Positions 16,801 to 25,446 of a DNA stretch of 64,000 nt are shown piece after piece. This DNA comes from a virus, in the IMG/VR virus record IMGVR_UViG_3300034198_015569, positions 1 to 64,000 of that record. One strand, 5' to 3'. Made by a program: the position numbers and the translations under genes. The notes beneath the pieces were generated by a model. The model was not told the origin of the DNA. It saw nothing but the letters and a program-made list of their open reading frames with translations, and searched no databases. Numbering within the stretch: position 1 is the first letter of the stretch; each line of letters opens with the position of its first letter.

Positions 16801-19639
16801 TATGTAATCCATCTAACTGAATTTGTTTAACAAATGGACCTGGGGGAACATTTGGGTCTTCAAGATCGTAACGATTATAATACCCATTTCCAGCAGAATA
16901 AGCATCATCTATACGAAGATACCAATTTGTTGTTTTACCAGATAGATTTTCTGCAACTACGTTTACATAAAATCCTTTATTTGCAGGAACATTCAAATAA
17001 TTGAAATTAAATTCCAAACTTTCAGTAGAAGTAACTAAAGTTGGTTGACTTATTAAAGTAAATCTTGCAATTCGAAAATCTAATCTCTCTAAATTTATAG
17101 AAGAGCCAGATAATTGCTCAATTGTGACACTATTAATATTTGCAGAATCAAAAACTTCGCCATTTGATTTAATTAAATCTTTAACATTTATTTCATCTGA
17201 AACAGTGTTATTATTTGCTTGCAAAGTAAATATATCACTGTCAAACACCGCAGACGTGGCAGAACCATCAAAAAACGTAAATCTAAGTTGACCAGTAGTA
17301 GTATTAGCTCCCTCTGGTAAAGACACTCTCCAATAAAGATTAGTTACATCTGGCAATTCAAATGATGGTGCTAATGAATATGTTTGTTCCGTATTTAGGG
17401 ATACAGGTTGATATACTAATACTTTATTTTCTTGTTTAAAATATAGTTGTTTAAGTTTTATAGTGTTTTCAATAGCTCCCTGTGGTTGAATTAATACTTG
17501 ATTTAATTCAATCGGATTTAGGTATCTACCAGCATATGTTCTATCATTATCTAATGTAAACTTAATCTTAAAATCAGTTGACAGCGTTAATGGTTTTTGA
17601 AATGTAAGCTTTCCTCCACCAACTGTGGAAAGAGTATCCCATAATTCAGAATAGATTTTAGGAGTTGCTATGCCTAATCGCATAACATCTCTGTGGTCTC
17701 CATCAACAGCCTGATATATTGCATTTGGTTTGCGTGGGTCTGCTATTTGTTTCCAAGAATATTCAGCTTCAGGAAGAAACCATGCTTGAGCAAGTTTTGC
17801 GGATGCAGTATCTGTTTTAGGATTTCCTGCAACTATTCCTGTAATTTCTTCTTCCGTTAAAGCATCAGAATATAGTCTGAATTCTGGTAATGAAGCATGA
17901 GCTATACGACTAATCGCACCGTAAAACCCATCTGCTCCAAGAATAACCTGGGAAGCGGCTCCAGTGTGAGCCAACCACAACGAATCGTCTCTTTCTCCCA
18001 TATATGGTTGTGTTTGATTTTGCCACTGCGACCACCCTACAAGATATGGACCACCCTCATCTAATATATAAAGTTTAATATCAGCACGCTTAATACCATT
18101 TTCGTCAACGGTTGCTTCAGACGAACTAAAGTTTATTAAGAATTGATATTCTGTATTTGCTTTTAATCTCCAATTTTCACCATATTTTCCATTATCAGGA
18201 GGCGTATCCATAATGGCAATATCTGTAGAATCTACTACTATATTTCCTGTATTGGATACATATACATGTGGAGAATTCCAAGTTTCGAAGTTTGGCTGTT
18301 TAATAGCAATAGAAGGATACCCTCCATTGATTTCTAAAGCGCCATCCCAAGGATATGGATAACCAACAAAAGGACCAGATAAACTTGCTAAAGTAAGATT
18401 TGGAACTTCCGAATAAAAAGCACCATCTAAGAAATGCGGATCATAAATCTTAGCTCTTATATACATAGCAAAAGGATAGTTTAATTTGGAGTTCCATCTA
18501 TTATCAGCATACAAATATTTTAAAGCACTTTCAGTATATACTGTAGCATTTAAAGAATAACCTTCACCAAATTTATCAGTAATAGTTGTAAACTGCCCAT
18601 CTGAACTAATTACACTTCCAACAGGATCATTATAATACCATTTATCTTCAAGATAATATATATCCTTTAAATTTTCATTTTTTACAAATCTAACTGTTTT
18701 TATAGACATTTTGATTTTAGCAGTTGGCTTTTCAGAATTATCAGTAGGAGAGGCAGCTAAAGTAATATTAACTATTTCCCCTGGCTTAAATTCTCCTACT
18801 CTAGTCAAACCACTTTCCGTGTCAAAATTAGGCCATTCGAATGTTGTTAAATCTTCGGGGGGCGTAAATGATGGCGCTTCGGATGGATTAGTAAATTCAT
18901 CCGAATTTGTAGCATCTACATATACATTTTTGCTACGTCTAGTCATAGAACTAAGAGGAATTTTAAAAGAAAATCCTCCTGGCTTCATGTTAGATAATGA
19001 AGTAGTAAAAGCAGTATAGTATTTTCCTGTTAAATTCCAATTTGGAGAAACCCAAATATATCCTTTTTTAGAATGTGTATCCGATACCGTCAAATCAATA
19101 ACACATGTTTGATCAGGTTCGTAAAACCATGAAGTTTCACTTTCTATGTCATCATGTTCAATAGTTCCTTCAATATACAATTCTCCAATTTCATAATCAG
19201 GGAAAAATGTTGAAAAATGCTGAACTACATTATTTCCTGATAATGAAGGAACGGCGGATGTTCTATCTGTAACTATCTTAGTATTAGCATTAACGCTTGA
19301 ATAATTCAAAGCTTCATTATAAGTTTCCCAACGAAGACTTTGTGTCATTTTCATAGTTTCTACATTAGAAAAATATACAGATGTTTGAGTAGGAGTAGTA
19401 TTTTGAGAAGCCCACGGCCATGCCCACATATAATAATTAGTGTCTCTATATTCATCATCAGATTTTATATAAGACATAATAGGAGTCGCATCACGACCTT
19501 GCCATGAGCGAGTATTTTCATAAAAATAACTTCTCAATGGAGGAAATGCCATTTGATAATAGTCTTTAACTAAATAAAGGCCATCATCTTCTTCTTGTAG
19601 TGGACGAAGATTAATAGATTTGGAATAAAATTTTGTCAT
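13895..19639 (-). CDS. Giant fibre/adhesin with LamG-like and glycosidase-like regions
   Basis: 1914 aa, second gene of the fibre operon; its ATG overlaps the previous stop. The N-terminus (RPLQEEDDGLYLVKDYYQ) may anchor to the baseplate. Around residues 380-620 there is a concanavalin-like region (SLWLAHTGAASQVILGADGF, FRLYSDALTEEEITGI). From about 1300 the segment IDVPANAPGGLYTGIITV followed by a long alpha/beta region (EIENHVKQGMNMLAVPTVPPFF, VPYVALVDEMPVKVD) resembles DUF4091/GH123-type glycoside hydrolases. A depolymerase role is therefore plausible but not proved. Length is far above the usual for fibres. Confidence 0.75.
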   Translation of the reverse strand: MTKFYSKSINLRPLQEEDDGLYLVKDYYQMAFPPLRSYFYENTRSWQGRDATPIMSYIKSDDEYRDTNYYMWAWPWASQNTTPTQTSVYFSNVETMKMTQSLRWETYNEALNYSSVNANTKIVTDRTSAVPSLSGNNVVQHFSTFFPDYEIGELYIEGTIEHDDIESETSWFYEPDQTCVIDLTVSDTHSKKGYIWVSPNWNLTGKYYTAFTTSLSNMKPGGFSFKIPLSSMTRRSKNVYVDATNSDEFTNPSEAPSFTPPEDLTTFEWPNFDTESGLTRVGEFKPGEIVNITLAASPTDNSEKPTAKIKMSIKTVRFVKNENLKDIYYLEDKWYYNDPVGSVISSDGQFTTITDKFGEGYSLNATVYTESALKYLYADNRWNSKLNYPFAMYIRAKIYDPHFLDGAFYSEVPNLTLASLSGPFVGYPYPWDGALEINGGYPSIAIKQPNFETWNSPHVYVSNTGNIVVDSTDIAIMDTPPDNGKYGENWRLKANTEYQFLINFSSSEATVDENGIKRADIKLYILDEGGPYLVGWSQWQNQTQPYMGERDDSLWLAHTGAASQVILGADGFYGAISRIAHASLPEFRLYSDALTEEEITGIVAGNPKTDTASAKLAQAWFLPEAEYSWKQIADPRKPNAIYQAVDGDHRDVMRLGIATPKIYSELWDTLSTVGGGKLTFQKPLTLSTDFKIKFTLDNDRTYAGRYLNPIELNQVLIQPQGAIENTIKLKQLYFKQENKVLVYQPVSLNTEQTYSLAPSFELPDVTNLYWRVSLPEGANTTTGQLRFTFFDGSATSAVFDSDIFTLQANNNTVSDEINVKDLIKSNGEVFDSANINSVTIEQLSGSSINLERLDFRIARFTLISQPTLVTSTESLEFNFNYLNVPANKGFYVNVVAENLSGKTTNWYLRIDDAYSAGNGYYNRYDLEDPNVPPGPFVKQIQLDGLHSNKNAYNPGRFMDITKISRIIANSGGNILYKYFNILQGFQFKVAKAQGWHFGDAPAASGFNTVVSSDTNSANNSWYLNTYSTSPINGSQIVPLQSGATQLLAADAFNNIALRYVKRFTAKNIDPGTYDIVLWNEWINEYGNWSRTLRRTTVVNGVTIEDMNYQNRLHDWMNERKMQSREVEYFSDNDNPWDTYGHTLGNPITANNIVVSNTNLLQVTVNNADTQWATEMVGLMINPIEDLTDKVKYFGSRKSQFNTTHTIIDWGDYPWRTLTTGEYKIIEISFQSEVKDSKAFENHYNDITPIEHVVARGVTEHIEFICLSGEDAPESTLSVSNLTSGSNSITPIVRWGQWNIKQSVAGTRTLSYWRGEIDKFNIKKNVPRGIFLQIDVPANAPGGLYTGIITVNINGAEVTKEFKVRVIPISLPTVTKGVGSYLFDNPYSLWISAPGQTQGYGTYTRVRQREIENHVKQGMNMLAVPTVPPFFDTAYPSAPSGETTYATYIDKFLAELREYKTAGMGNTPYFLYQQFSSFITSQAFTSAPSFINAMGNTFSPSMSTLVAKFPATMLGAGNTFSREAVHEYYRSQLNITDPTDTLKFIDPETDDSVLWFRNYMLWASVNGTTYVDIPYTIGNEGPTGNNEKNDLMNLDPSAVFNPGDEIWLFYRMDDYDWIRNGDGTPGATTYIDFDQQRKWLLNRMTEEAKSSMLRIKTDIIDVIKSNTSIYPMVPYVALVDEMPVKVDVNINYIPTPAVDLVRVQCDAIHDVIPEMKTVSACGGDMGGLENFIAAFGGYIDIGQVNNGNFGAGGWINSETINSFKENDITPWIYNSGPTRWLVGFYLWASEFENFTMFSSNGYASLPFNPYSGIADFMTWPVRVSSDGTLQNDPDDITGRFAEYAMGVADHKWCLWLDQQVQNGVNGASTLKENILSQIDLEFSPYSAANGDIPYETMDAMRKQITDFAKQINNIT

Positions 19640-20940
19640 TTAATAATCTTAAAGTTAACCGTTGCTGATGTAATAGTAGAAGAAGATACAACTTGAATTC
19701 GTAATATATCATTTTCAGTAAAAGTTGTATTCCATCCTGAAAAATTTGAAATAATTCTAGAATTAGTATTTGCCAATACAACATTTGAAGGAGTAATAGA
19801 TACAGTTGGAGGATATCCACTTTCTGTTGCTTTATAGAATTGAAGAGTTACAGAACCAACCGTATCACAAAAAATTGAAACTCGTTCTAACGTTCCCGAA
19901 GCTGGAATTTGATAATCTCCCCAAAATCCTGTAGCCATAGGTTTAATTAAGGCAGATATTACATATTTATCTGAATCTAGAGGAGAAGGTTCTTCTTTAA
20001 ATCTTAATGCTCCAAAAACATTAGACCCATCATCACACCAAAAATCAATAACATCCGTGCCGTTTACAGATAAAGTAGGAGTAATTCCATTTTCAAATAC
20101 TACATCTCCCCAAGCAAAAGTTGCCTGTCCACCATTAGTTACTTTAAGTGTCCAGTGCGCATCATAACCTTCTTGTTGTCCTACAAAAATAGGAGTAATA
20201 ACAGCACCAGTTCCTGCAATACCTTGTAAAGTAGTAAACTCTCGACAATCAAGAGTTATAGACCCTATCATTGGTCCTACTAAGTTATATACCTTTTCTT
20301 TAAATTGTGCAGCTTTAGGAGAAGTTTTATCAACAAAAAAGATTTCTTTATCGCCAGTACCAGTATTATACTTATATGAAATTTTTCCATCTGTTCCATC
20401 ACCATATCTCCAAAAAATTTCGCCGGGAGTAACAAACGATGGGAGGGTAGAATTTGCACTTGTAATTTCAATTAATTCTCCCCCCAAATATTTAGTTGTG
20501 GAGTTCAGCATAACTGTGCTATGGTCGGCGGATGGGATATTTGTAATATCAGACCAAACAACAACGCTATTAGCATTAAGAGAAAGATATTTGCCCTGAT
20601 TGTTAGAAGCTGAAGGTAACGTGCTATCGATTTGGTCAAAGGTGCGAAGCGGCACTCTTCTGATTTGAGTGTTTGATACTTTTATGTAAATAAAATTGGT
20701 GTCATAGAAAAATTTACCCTTAGTCACTCCAGTTGGATTAGAGTTAGCGGGCGTATACGAATTTGTAATGACTAATCCATTAGAATCAATCCTTAAATTG
20801 TTCACATTTGCAAAAAGATTATTTTTGGTTGTGACAAATAATGTATTAGAAGATACCACAAGAATTTGATCTGTTCCGACCAAACCAGATTTAAGGGGCA
20901 CTTCCGATCTGTCATTTAAATTGATAAAATTGTTAGCCAT
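19636..20940 (-). CDS. Tail fibre protein, first gene of fibre operon
   Basis: 434 aa. Beta-rich, Asn/Ser/Thr-rich sequence; opens MANNFINLNDRSEVPLKSG and has the short phage-fibre element SNPTGVTKGKFFYDTNFIYIKV around residue 70. The C-terminus (STITSATVNFKIIK) is a beta-sandwich tip. Overlaps the start of the 1914-aa gene by 4 bases. Read from a late-type promoter on the minus strand. Confidence 0.75.
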   Translation of the reverse strand: MANNFINLNDRSEVPLKSGLVGTDQILVVSSNTLFVTTKNNLFANVNNLRIDSNGLVITNSYTPANSNPTGVTKGKFFYDTNFIYIKVSNTQIRRVPLRTFDQIDSTLPSASNNQGKYLSLNANSVVVWSDITNIPSADHSTVMLNSTTKYLGGELIEITSANSTLPSFVTPGEIFWRYGDGTDGKISYKYNTGTGDKEIFFVDKTSPKAAQFKEKVYNLVGPMIGSITLDCREFTTLQGIAGTGAVITPIFVGQQEGYDAHWTLKVTNGGQATFAWGDVVFENGITPTLSVNGTDVIDFWCDDGSNVFGALRFKEEPSPLDSDKYVISALIKPMATGFWGDYQIPASGTLERVSIFCDTVGSVTLQFYKATESGYPPTVSITPSNVVLANTNSRIISNFSGWNTTFTENDILRIQVVSSSTITSATVNFKIIK

Positions 20941-20973
20941 TAGTCTCTCTTATTATTTTTGGAATTCCTCTTT

Positions 20974-20981
20974 TATTTATA
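20974..20981 (-). promoter_or_regulatory. T4-type late promoter of fibre operon
   Basis: On the minus strand the box TATAAATA lies 33 bases before the first fibre start, with no TTGACA at -35. This matches the late promoter box of T4-related phages and suits structural genes. Confidence 0.6.
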
Positions 20982-20984
20982 TGC

Positions 20985-21012
20985 TTGACAAATGAGTTTC
21001 ATTCCGTATAAT
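20985..21012 (+). promoter_or_regulatory. Sigma70-like promoter
   Basis: TTGACA, 16 bases, TATAAT. Diverges from the late promoter of the fibre operon and drives the plus-strand gene chain. Confidence 0.85.
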
Positions 21013-21052
21013 TGACCAGAGGGAACAAACAAAAAATGAATATAGGCGAAAG

Positions 21053-21307
21053 ATGAAAAAATATCATTATACAGAGATTGAATTAGAAAAGTCTGTGCGT
21101 CATATTATAGATGACAAACTTTATAATTCACTAATGACAACTGGTTCTAGTGGATTATATGCCGCTACAAGGGAAGCTGTAATTCATATTTTTATATTAG
21201 GTTCTGATGCTCATTTGAGATATGATCCTCATTGTATAACTATCATTCGATGGGCAATGAGTGATGTTTTACAAGATGGATATTTTAAATTTACCGAGAA
21301 ACCATGA
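21053..21307 (+). CDS. Hypothetical protein, 84 aa
   Basis: First gene after the promoter. Begins MKKYHYTEIELEKSVRHII; His-rich, helical. Its TGA overlaps the next ATG. Confidence 0.65.
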   Translation: MKKYHYTEIELEKSVRHIIDDKLYNSLMTTGSSGLYAATREAVIHIFILGSDAHLRYDPHCITIIRWAMSDVLQDGYFKFTEKP

Positions 21308-21909
21308 TACACGGATATATTAAAAAAGATAAAGAAGTAATAATCGAATTTGATTGTACCAAATCAAATAATAATATACATCAATTAGTTAATGATTTTA
21401 TTAATTTTCAACAGTTTGTTACAATTATTTTATATAATAAACATTCTTCACAATCCAAAAGAAAGACTTTGACTGAAAGCCTTCCTTACGAAATAGCATA
21501 TAAGGCGTCAAGAATTATTCTTATTAAAGAAAATAACACATATGAATGTTTAAAAGATCGATGGGGAGATTTTAAAGATTGTATTGATTCTACATCCACA
21601 CTCACTCAAAATGTGAATGGAACTGTGTATATCGATGAATACGCCGTTGAACTTAGAGAAGGAGATTTCTTTGTTCTAAAGTTTCTTGGATGGAATGGCA
21701 GACAAACCCTCCTATGGGAAACTCAGGAAGGTAATACCGTCACATGGTTTGAGCCATATTTGGCTCCCGGAACATACAATTTGAAGAAAAACTTCTGTTA
21801 TATCTCAACAATTCGTGACACAAAATATCTCATTGTTGAGAACATCGGCGAAGATGTAAGTAAATTAAAATACTCTGGATACACTAATTATAATGGAGAA
21901 GTTAAATGA
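21304..21909 (+). CDS. Hypothetical protein, 201 aa
   Basis: ATGA-coupled to both neighbours. The first half is helical; the second half (EYAVELREGDFFVLKFL, TLLWETQEGNTVTWFEP) looks like a small beta-barrel. Not recognised. Confidence 0.65.
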   Translation: MIHGYIKKDKEVIIEFDCTKSNNNIHQLVNDFINFQQFVTIILYNKHSSQSKRKTLTESLPYEIAYKASRIILIKENNTYECLKDRWGDFKDCIDSTSTLTQNVNGTVYIDEYAVELREGDFFVLKFLGWNGRQTLLWETQEGNTVTWFEPYLAPGTYNLKKNFCYISTIRDTKYLIVENIGEDVSKLKYSGYTNYNGEVK

Positions 21910-22376
21910 CAATTTATACACTTATTGCTCATAAGCCTGACGGTGTTGATACCTGTCGTGGTTGCGTCATGGATCGGTGGAGTGGTCAATTTGATCGCGG
22001 GTTCACTGACGATATCGAGGATATTAAGAAGGAAATTCTTCGTTATTACAAAATGAATAAAGATGATCTTGATAGATTTGAACCTTCGTGGGATGTGTAT
22101 ATTTACATTGATGGTATTCCTGTCGCTGAATTAAATGATGGTGATTTTAATAAAGCTTGGGATGCTTGGGATACCATTGAAGAGAAACAAGAATTCTTTA
22201 TGGAATTTATTCGTAAGGCTATTCATCAATTTGATGAAGACCGTACAATAGCTCGTCTAAAAGCAGAAGAAGCTAAAGCTTTTCAGGATGCTATAAAAAA
22301 GAAAGAATTGGAAGCTGCTAATCTTCAGAAGAAGAAAGAACTTTACGAATCTCTAAAGAAGGAATTTGAAAATTGA
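21906..22376 (+). CDS. Hypothetical protein with C-terminal coiled coil, 156 aa
   Basis: N-terminus MTIYTLIAHKPDGVDTCRGC, then a globular acidic part and a charged helix (about residues 112-155) rich in K, E and A that should form a coiled coil. ATGA overlap with the gene before; TTGA overlap with the one after. Confidence 0.65.
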   Translation: MTIYTLIAHKPDGVDTCRGCVMDRWSGQFDRGFTDDIEDIKKEILRYYKMNKDDLDRFEPSWDVYIYIDGIPVAELNDGDFNKAWDAWDTIEEKQEFFMEFIRKAIHQFDEDRTIARLKAEEAKAFQDAIKKKELEAANLQKKKELYESLKKEFEN

Positions 22377-22705
22377 GAATTTACAATAGAAAACAATTCA
22401 TGGAGCTTCCTGAAGGAACTTTATATTGTAAAGGCTCTTCACATTATTTTACTGAATTATGTGTAAAAGGCTGTACTTTTAAAGATGGTGAAGGGAATGA
22501 TATTGATTGGATTTCACGAGACTTAATGTCTTGTGATAGTATGTCAGATTCATTTGAAGAAATGGGTTTGTTTGGAACTAAAGGGCATCTAAATGATGCA
22601 TATTGTAGAGATGGCTGTTTTGATGATAGTGATGTTTTTCTAGTATATGAACATGAAGATTTGAAACAATTACAGAATGTTATTATTGAAGCAATGGAGA
22701 TTTGA
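22373..22705 (+). CDS. Hypothetical protein, 110 aa, TTG start
   Basis: The only start that keeps the coupling is TTG overlapping the previous stop. Cys-rich (CKGSSHYF, CVKGCTFKDG, YCRDGCFDD), perhaps metal-binding. Its stop overlaps the next start region. Confidence 0.6.
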   Translation: MRIYNRKQFMELPEGTLYCKGSSHYFTELCVKGCTFKDGEGNDIDWISRDLMSCDSMSDSFEEMGLFGTKGHLNDAYCRDGCFDDSDVFLVYEHEDLKQLQNVIIEAMEI

Positions 22706-22938
22706 TGAAAGTTCGTGGTCATATTTTTACTTCATGGGGTTCTGAAGAGATGCTTTGTCGTGCTTGTGGCTTTGTCACCGGCAATCCGATCACGCCAGAA
22801 TGTGTGGTTGTGATGCTTGAAGATTATTTAGGCGAAAAAAGTTATTGCGGTAAGGCTCATCATGTGTTTATATCCAAAGAGGATTACGAACGCAGATTTG
22901 GAGCTATCGATGAAACTGAGCGAGATGGATTGGCGTGA
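22705..22938 (+). CDS. Small putative zinc-binding protein, 77 aa
   Basis: Start at the ATG at 22705 immediately after the previous TGA. Contains EEMLCRACGFVTGN (CxxC), then SYCGKAHH, a possible zinc site. Function unknown. Confidence 0.6.
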   Translation: MKVRGHIFTSWGSEEMLCRACGFVTGNPITPECVVVMLEDYLGEKSYCGKAHHVFISKEDYERRFGAIDETERDGLA

Positions 22939-23155
22939 TCTAAAGATTGGAGATAAGGTAATATCTCCTTCTGGTATTCGTGGTCGTATCTTTGGTCTCA
23001 TTGAGGCTCGTAATCGATGCACGGCTTCCATGGATAACTACGGAAAGCCGTGCAATAAGATTTTCATTGAATTTGCAAATGAGATGGCTTCTTCCTTAGC
23101 TCATGAGGATCACGGAATGTTTGAATGGATAGAACATGACAACATCAGATTTTGA
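22910..23155 (+). CDS. Hypothetical protein, 81 aa
   Basis: ATG at 22910 with GGAG upstream, overlapping the previous gene; an upstream in-frame ATG at 22862 lies deeper inside it. Contains LKIGDKVISPSGIRGRIFGL, a KOW-like small beta-barrel, as seen in RNA-binding or ribosome-associated proteins, but this is only a local resemblance. Confidence 0.6.
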   Translation: MKLSEMDWRDLKIGDKVISPSGIRGRIFGLIEARNRCTASMDNYGKPCNKIFIEFANEMASSLAHEDHGMFEWIEHDNIRF

Positions 23156-23294
23156 AATTATTAAAGACGCTTTGGAAACTGCCGAGCGTTATATTTCACA
23201 TATCGGCGCCAATTATACAGAAGCCGGTAAGCCTCATCCTCAACAGCTTCTTTTGGATAAGCTCAATGAAGCTCTTCGAATTTTGAAAGATTAA
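23136..23294 (+). CDS. Hypothetical protein, 52 aa
   Basis: Short helical protein starting MTTSDFEIIKDALETAER. The start overlaps the end of the previous gene by 20 bases. Confidence 0.55.
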   Translation: MTTSDFEIIKDALETAERYISHIGANYTEAGKPHPQQLLLDKLNEALRILKD

Positions 23295-23300
23295 TATAAA

Positions 23301-23498
23301 ATGAATGTATATATTATTGGATGTATATTTCTTGTGTATTTTATTGGATTTGGTGGGTATCTTGGATTTATATCTAAAGATATTTACAGTCCAGAGGATT
23401 CAGCAAGTGCAATCATGATGGCCTTAGTTTGGCCTATATCTATAATTATTCATACATCGTTTATACTTGGCGAAAAGTTAAATCGTAAGAAAGATTAA
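23301..23498 (+). CDS. Small membrane protein, 65 aa
   Basis: Two hydrophobic stretches (about residues 2-23 and 38-56) and a basic KLNRKKD end: a two-pass inner-membrane protein. Not recognised. Confidence 0.65.
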   Translation: MNVYIIGCIFLVYFIGFGGYLGFISKDIYSPEDSASAIMMALVWPISIIIHTSFILGEKLNRKKD

Positions 23499-23499
23499 A

Positions 23500-23670
23500 A
23501 TGGCACACTATAGAAAAATTACTGTTGACAACATTATATATGATTGTGTAATTAACAATAGCGTTGTAACGATTGTTAATGTAGGGCAGTATTACCACAA
23601 AAAACAAATTAAATTTACTGTAAAAAATATGGATATTGTGAATTTTATTAGAAATAGAAATGAATCTTAA
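23500..23670 (+). CDS. Hypothetical protein, 56 aa
   Basis: Starts one base after the previous stop; its TAA overlaps the next ATG (TAATG). Opens MAHYRKITVDNIIYD; beta-rich with a basic middle. Confidence 0.55.
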   Translation: MAHYRKITVDNIIYDCVINNSVVTIVNVGQYYHKKQIKFTVKNMDIVNFIRNRNES

Positions 23671-24155
23671 TGAATATTTTTTGGCTTGACAATGATCCTG
23701 TGAAGTGTGCCCAATATCATAATAATAAGCACGTTGTTAAAATGATATTGGAACTGGCGCAGCTTATGTCCACGGCTCATAGAATGCTGGATGGAAATGA
23801 TTTTGCCGATACAAATCATTTGTATAAGAAAACTCATTATAATCATCCTTGCGCGATTTGGGTAAGAGAAAATTCAGCTAATTATCAATTGACGTTTAAT
23901 CTTTTTGTTGAACTATGTAATGAATATTCGTATAGATATAATAAAGTGCATAAGACAGCTAGTCTTACAAAAGCTTTATCTATATTGCCTATGAATATTA
24001 CTCAGTCGGAAACCGCAACTCAAATTCCCTGTGTAATGCCTGATAACTGTAAGGTTGATAAAGATCATATCAAATCTTATAGAAATTGTTATATGGTCGA
24101 TAAAAGAGATATTGCCGAATGGAAAAATAGACCAATTCCAGATTGGTGGATTTAA
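23670..24155 (+). CDS. Conserved protein, endonuclease V / pyrimidine-dimer glycosylase-like family
   Basis: 161 aa. FWLDNDPVKCAQYHNNKHVVKM (first 24 residues, His/Cys-rich), NHPCAIWVRENSANY (about 59-73), then MPDNCKVDKDHIKSYRNCYM and an aromatic end WKNRPIPDWWI. This arrangement is that of a widespread phage/bacterial family often annotated near pyrimidine-dimer glycosylases. DNA repair is a reasonable guess, not shown. Confidence 0.7.
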   Translation: MNIFWLDNDPVKCAQYHNNKHVVKMILELAQLMSTAHRMLDGNDFADTNHLYKKTHYNHPCAIWVRENSANYQLTFNLFVELCNEYSYRYNKVHKTASLTKALSILPMNITQSETATQIPCVMPDNCKVDKDHIKSYRNCYMVDKRDIAEWKNRPIPDWWI

Positions 24156-24167
24156 GGAGAATAAAAT

Positions 24168-24458
24168 ATGTCAAATTATTGGGTCTATAATCAATATAAA
24201 GGAATTTTTGATTCTGAAAGACTTGGTTGGATTGATGGAATTCGTTTTGTAATAAACGATATCGATGCATCTCATGATCGGGGATACAATGACGATTCTC
24301 CTTACGCTCATGGCTTTGATAGAGCTATTGAAGCATTCGACGGAAAGATTAATTCTTTGTGGTTGTTCGGTCATTATCACAAATCTTTTAAGATGAACAT
24401 TTATGGTACTGAATTCATCTGTCTCGCCGAATTGGAGTATCTAGATATTGAATTGTGA
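24168..24458 (+). CDS. Hypothetical protein, 96 aa
   Basis: AAGGAG 8 bases upstream. Contains LWLFGHYHKSFKM; GHxH occurs in metallophosphoesterases, but the other motifs are absent, so no function is claimed. Confidence 0.6.
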   Translation: MSNYWVYNQYKGIFDSERLGWIDGIRFVINDIDASHDRGYNDDSPYAHGFDRAIEAFDGKINSLWLFGHYHKSFKMNIYGTEFICLAELEYLDIEL

Positions 24459-24464
24459 GGAATA

Positions 24465-24839
24465 ATGAAGGTTTATCGAGTTGAATTGCCATGTGGAGGC
24501 GGGCCTTTTCGATCCGCCACCTGCGCATTTGTTGGTGTTGGAAAAAATAATCATCCATATCCTGATGATGAAGGAATAGATTTTGAATATAAACATGTTT
24601 TTGGATGCCAGTCATTAAGGGATATTTATGGATGGTTCGGTCATCGAATACCACACCTTATGGATAATGGATTTGCTATTTCTGTTTATGATGTAAAGAA
24701 AGCACGAGTGGGAGGAACACAAGTTGCTTTTGATCGTAAACATGCCAAATTGAAGAAAAGAATTTCTCTCTCTAAAATGGCTAAAGTAAAATATATTAGA
24801 GAATATCTAGATAGAGGAATTGTGAAAAATGTCGCCTGA
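24465..24839 (+). CDS. Conserved phage protein, 124 aa
   Basis: Starts 6 bases after the previous stop with GAGG. Contains CGGGPFRSATC near the start, HPYPDDEGIDF and HRIPHLMDNGFAISVYDV, then a Lys/Arg-rich C-terminus. I recognise the pattern as frequent in phage genomes but know no function. Confidence 0.65.
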   Translation: MKVYRVELPCGGGPFRSATCAFVGVGKNNHPYPDDEGIDFEYKHVFGCQSLRDIYGWFGHRIPHLMDNGFAISVYDVKKARVGGTQVAFDRKHAKLKKRISLSKMAKVKYIREYLDRGIVKNVA

Positions 24840-25158
24840 TGAAAAATATAAAAAAGAATATGCAAAGGATGACTACAAACGTCTAGTTGAATTGTTTAGA
24901 AGAATTCATTCCGAAACGATGGTTTGGGAACTTTCAAATCAAAAGCAAGTGGATTCTTTTAAGGCTATTCAGAAGTGGTCAACAGAAGCCATTTCTCTTC
25001 TTCGCCCGCATGACAATCCTTCAGATGAAGAAAAGAAGATTGCATACGATCTTCTTAAGATTGCTTTGTTAGATATTGAAGAAACAAAACATAACGGTTT
25101 TAGAACTGAATATTGGACCTCTGAAGCAAAGAGATTGTATAATGTCAAAGAAAAATAA
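24829..25158 (+). CDS. Hypothetical helical protein, 109 aa
   Basis: Overlaps the previous gene by 11 bases. Charged, alpha-helical throughout (MSPDEKYKKEYAKDDYKR at the start). No domain recognised. Confidence 0.6.
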   Translation: MSPDEKYKKEYAKDDYKRLVELFRRIHSETMVWELSNQKQVDSFKAIQKWSTEAISLLRPHDNPSDEEKKIAYDLLKIALLDIEETKHNGFRTEYWTSEAKRLYNVKEK

Positions 25159-25444
25159 ACACCATAAGTTGGAAATATGCAATTATAATGGAGAAATTAG
25201 TTCATTATATTTGAATGATTATAGAATTTCTGGCCCGAAGCCTTACGGTGGTGGAATTATTGTTAAGAATTTCAAAGTTACAAATAAAGATTTACTTAGT
25301 TCAATTCCTGAATACCAAAAAGTTTTAGATGTTTTAAAAATGGCCTTGAAGGAACACGATTATAAGTGTACAATGCAAGTCACTTTTACAGAACCTCAAT
25401 GGGTTCATGAAGCACGGGCCATTATTAAAGAAATCGAGGATTGA
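25142..25444 (+). CDS. Hypothetical protein, 100 aa
   Basis: ATG at 25142 overlaps the previous stop; the in-frame ATG at 25076 is further inside that gene. Basic start MSKKNKHHKLEICNYN. No domain recognised. Confidence 0.6.
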   Translation: MSKKNKHHKLEICNYNGEISSLYLNDYRISGPKPYGGGIIVKNFKVTNKDLLSSIPEYQKVLDVLKMALKEHDYKCTMQVTFTEPQWVHEARAIIKEIED

Positions 25445-25446
25445 AT

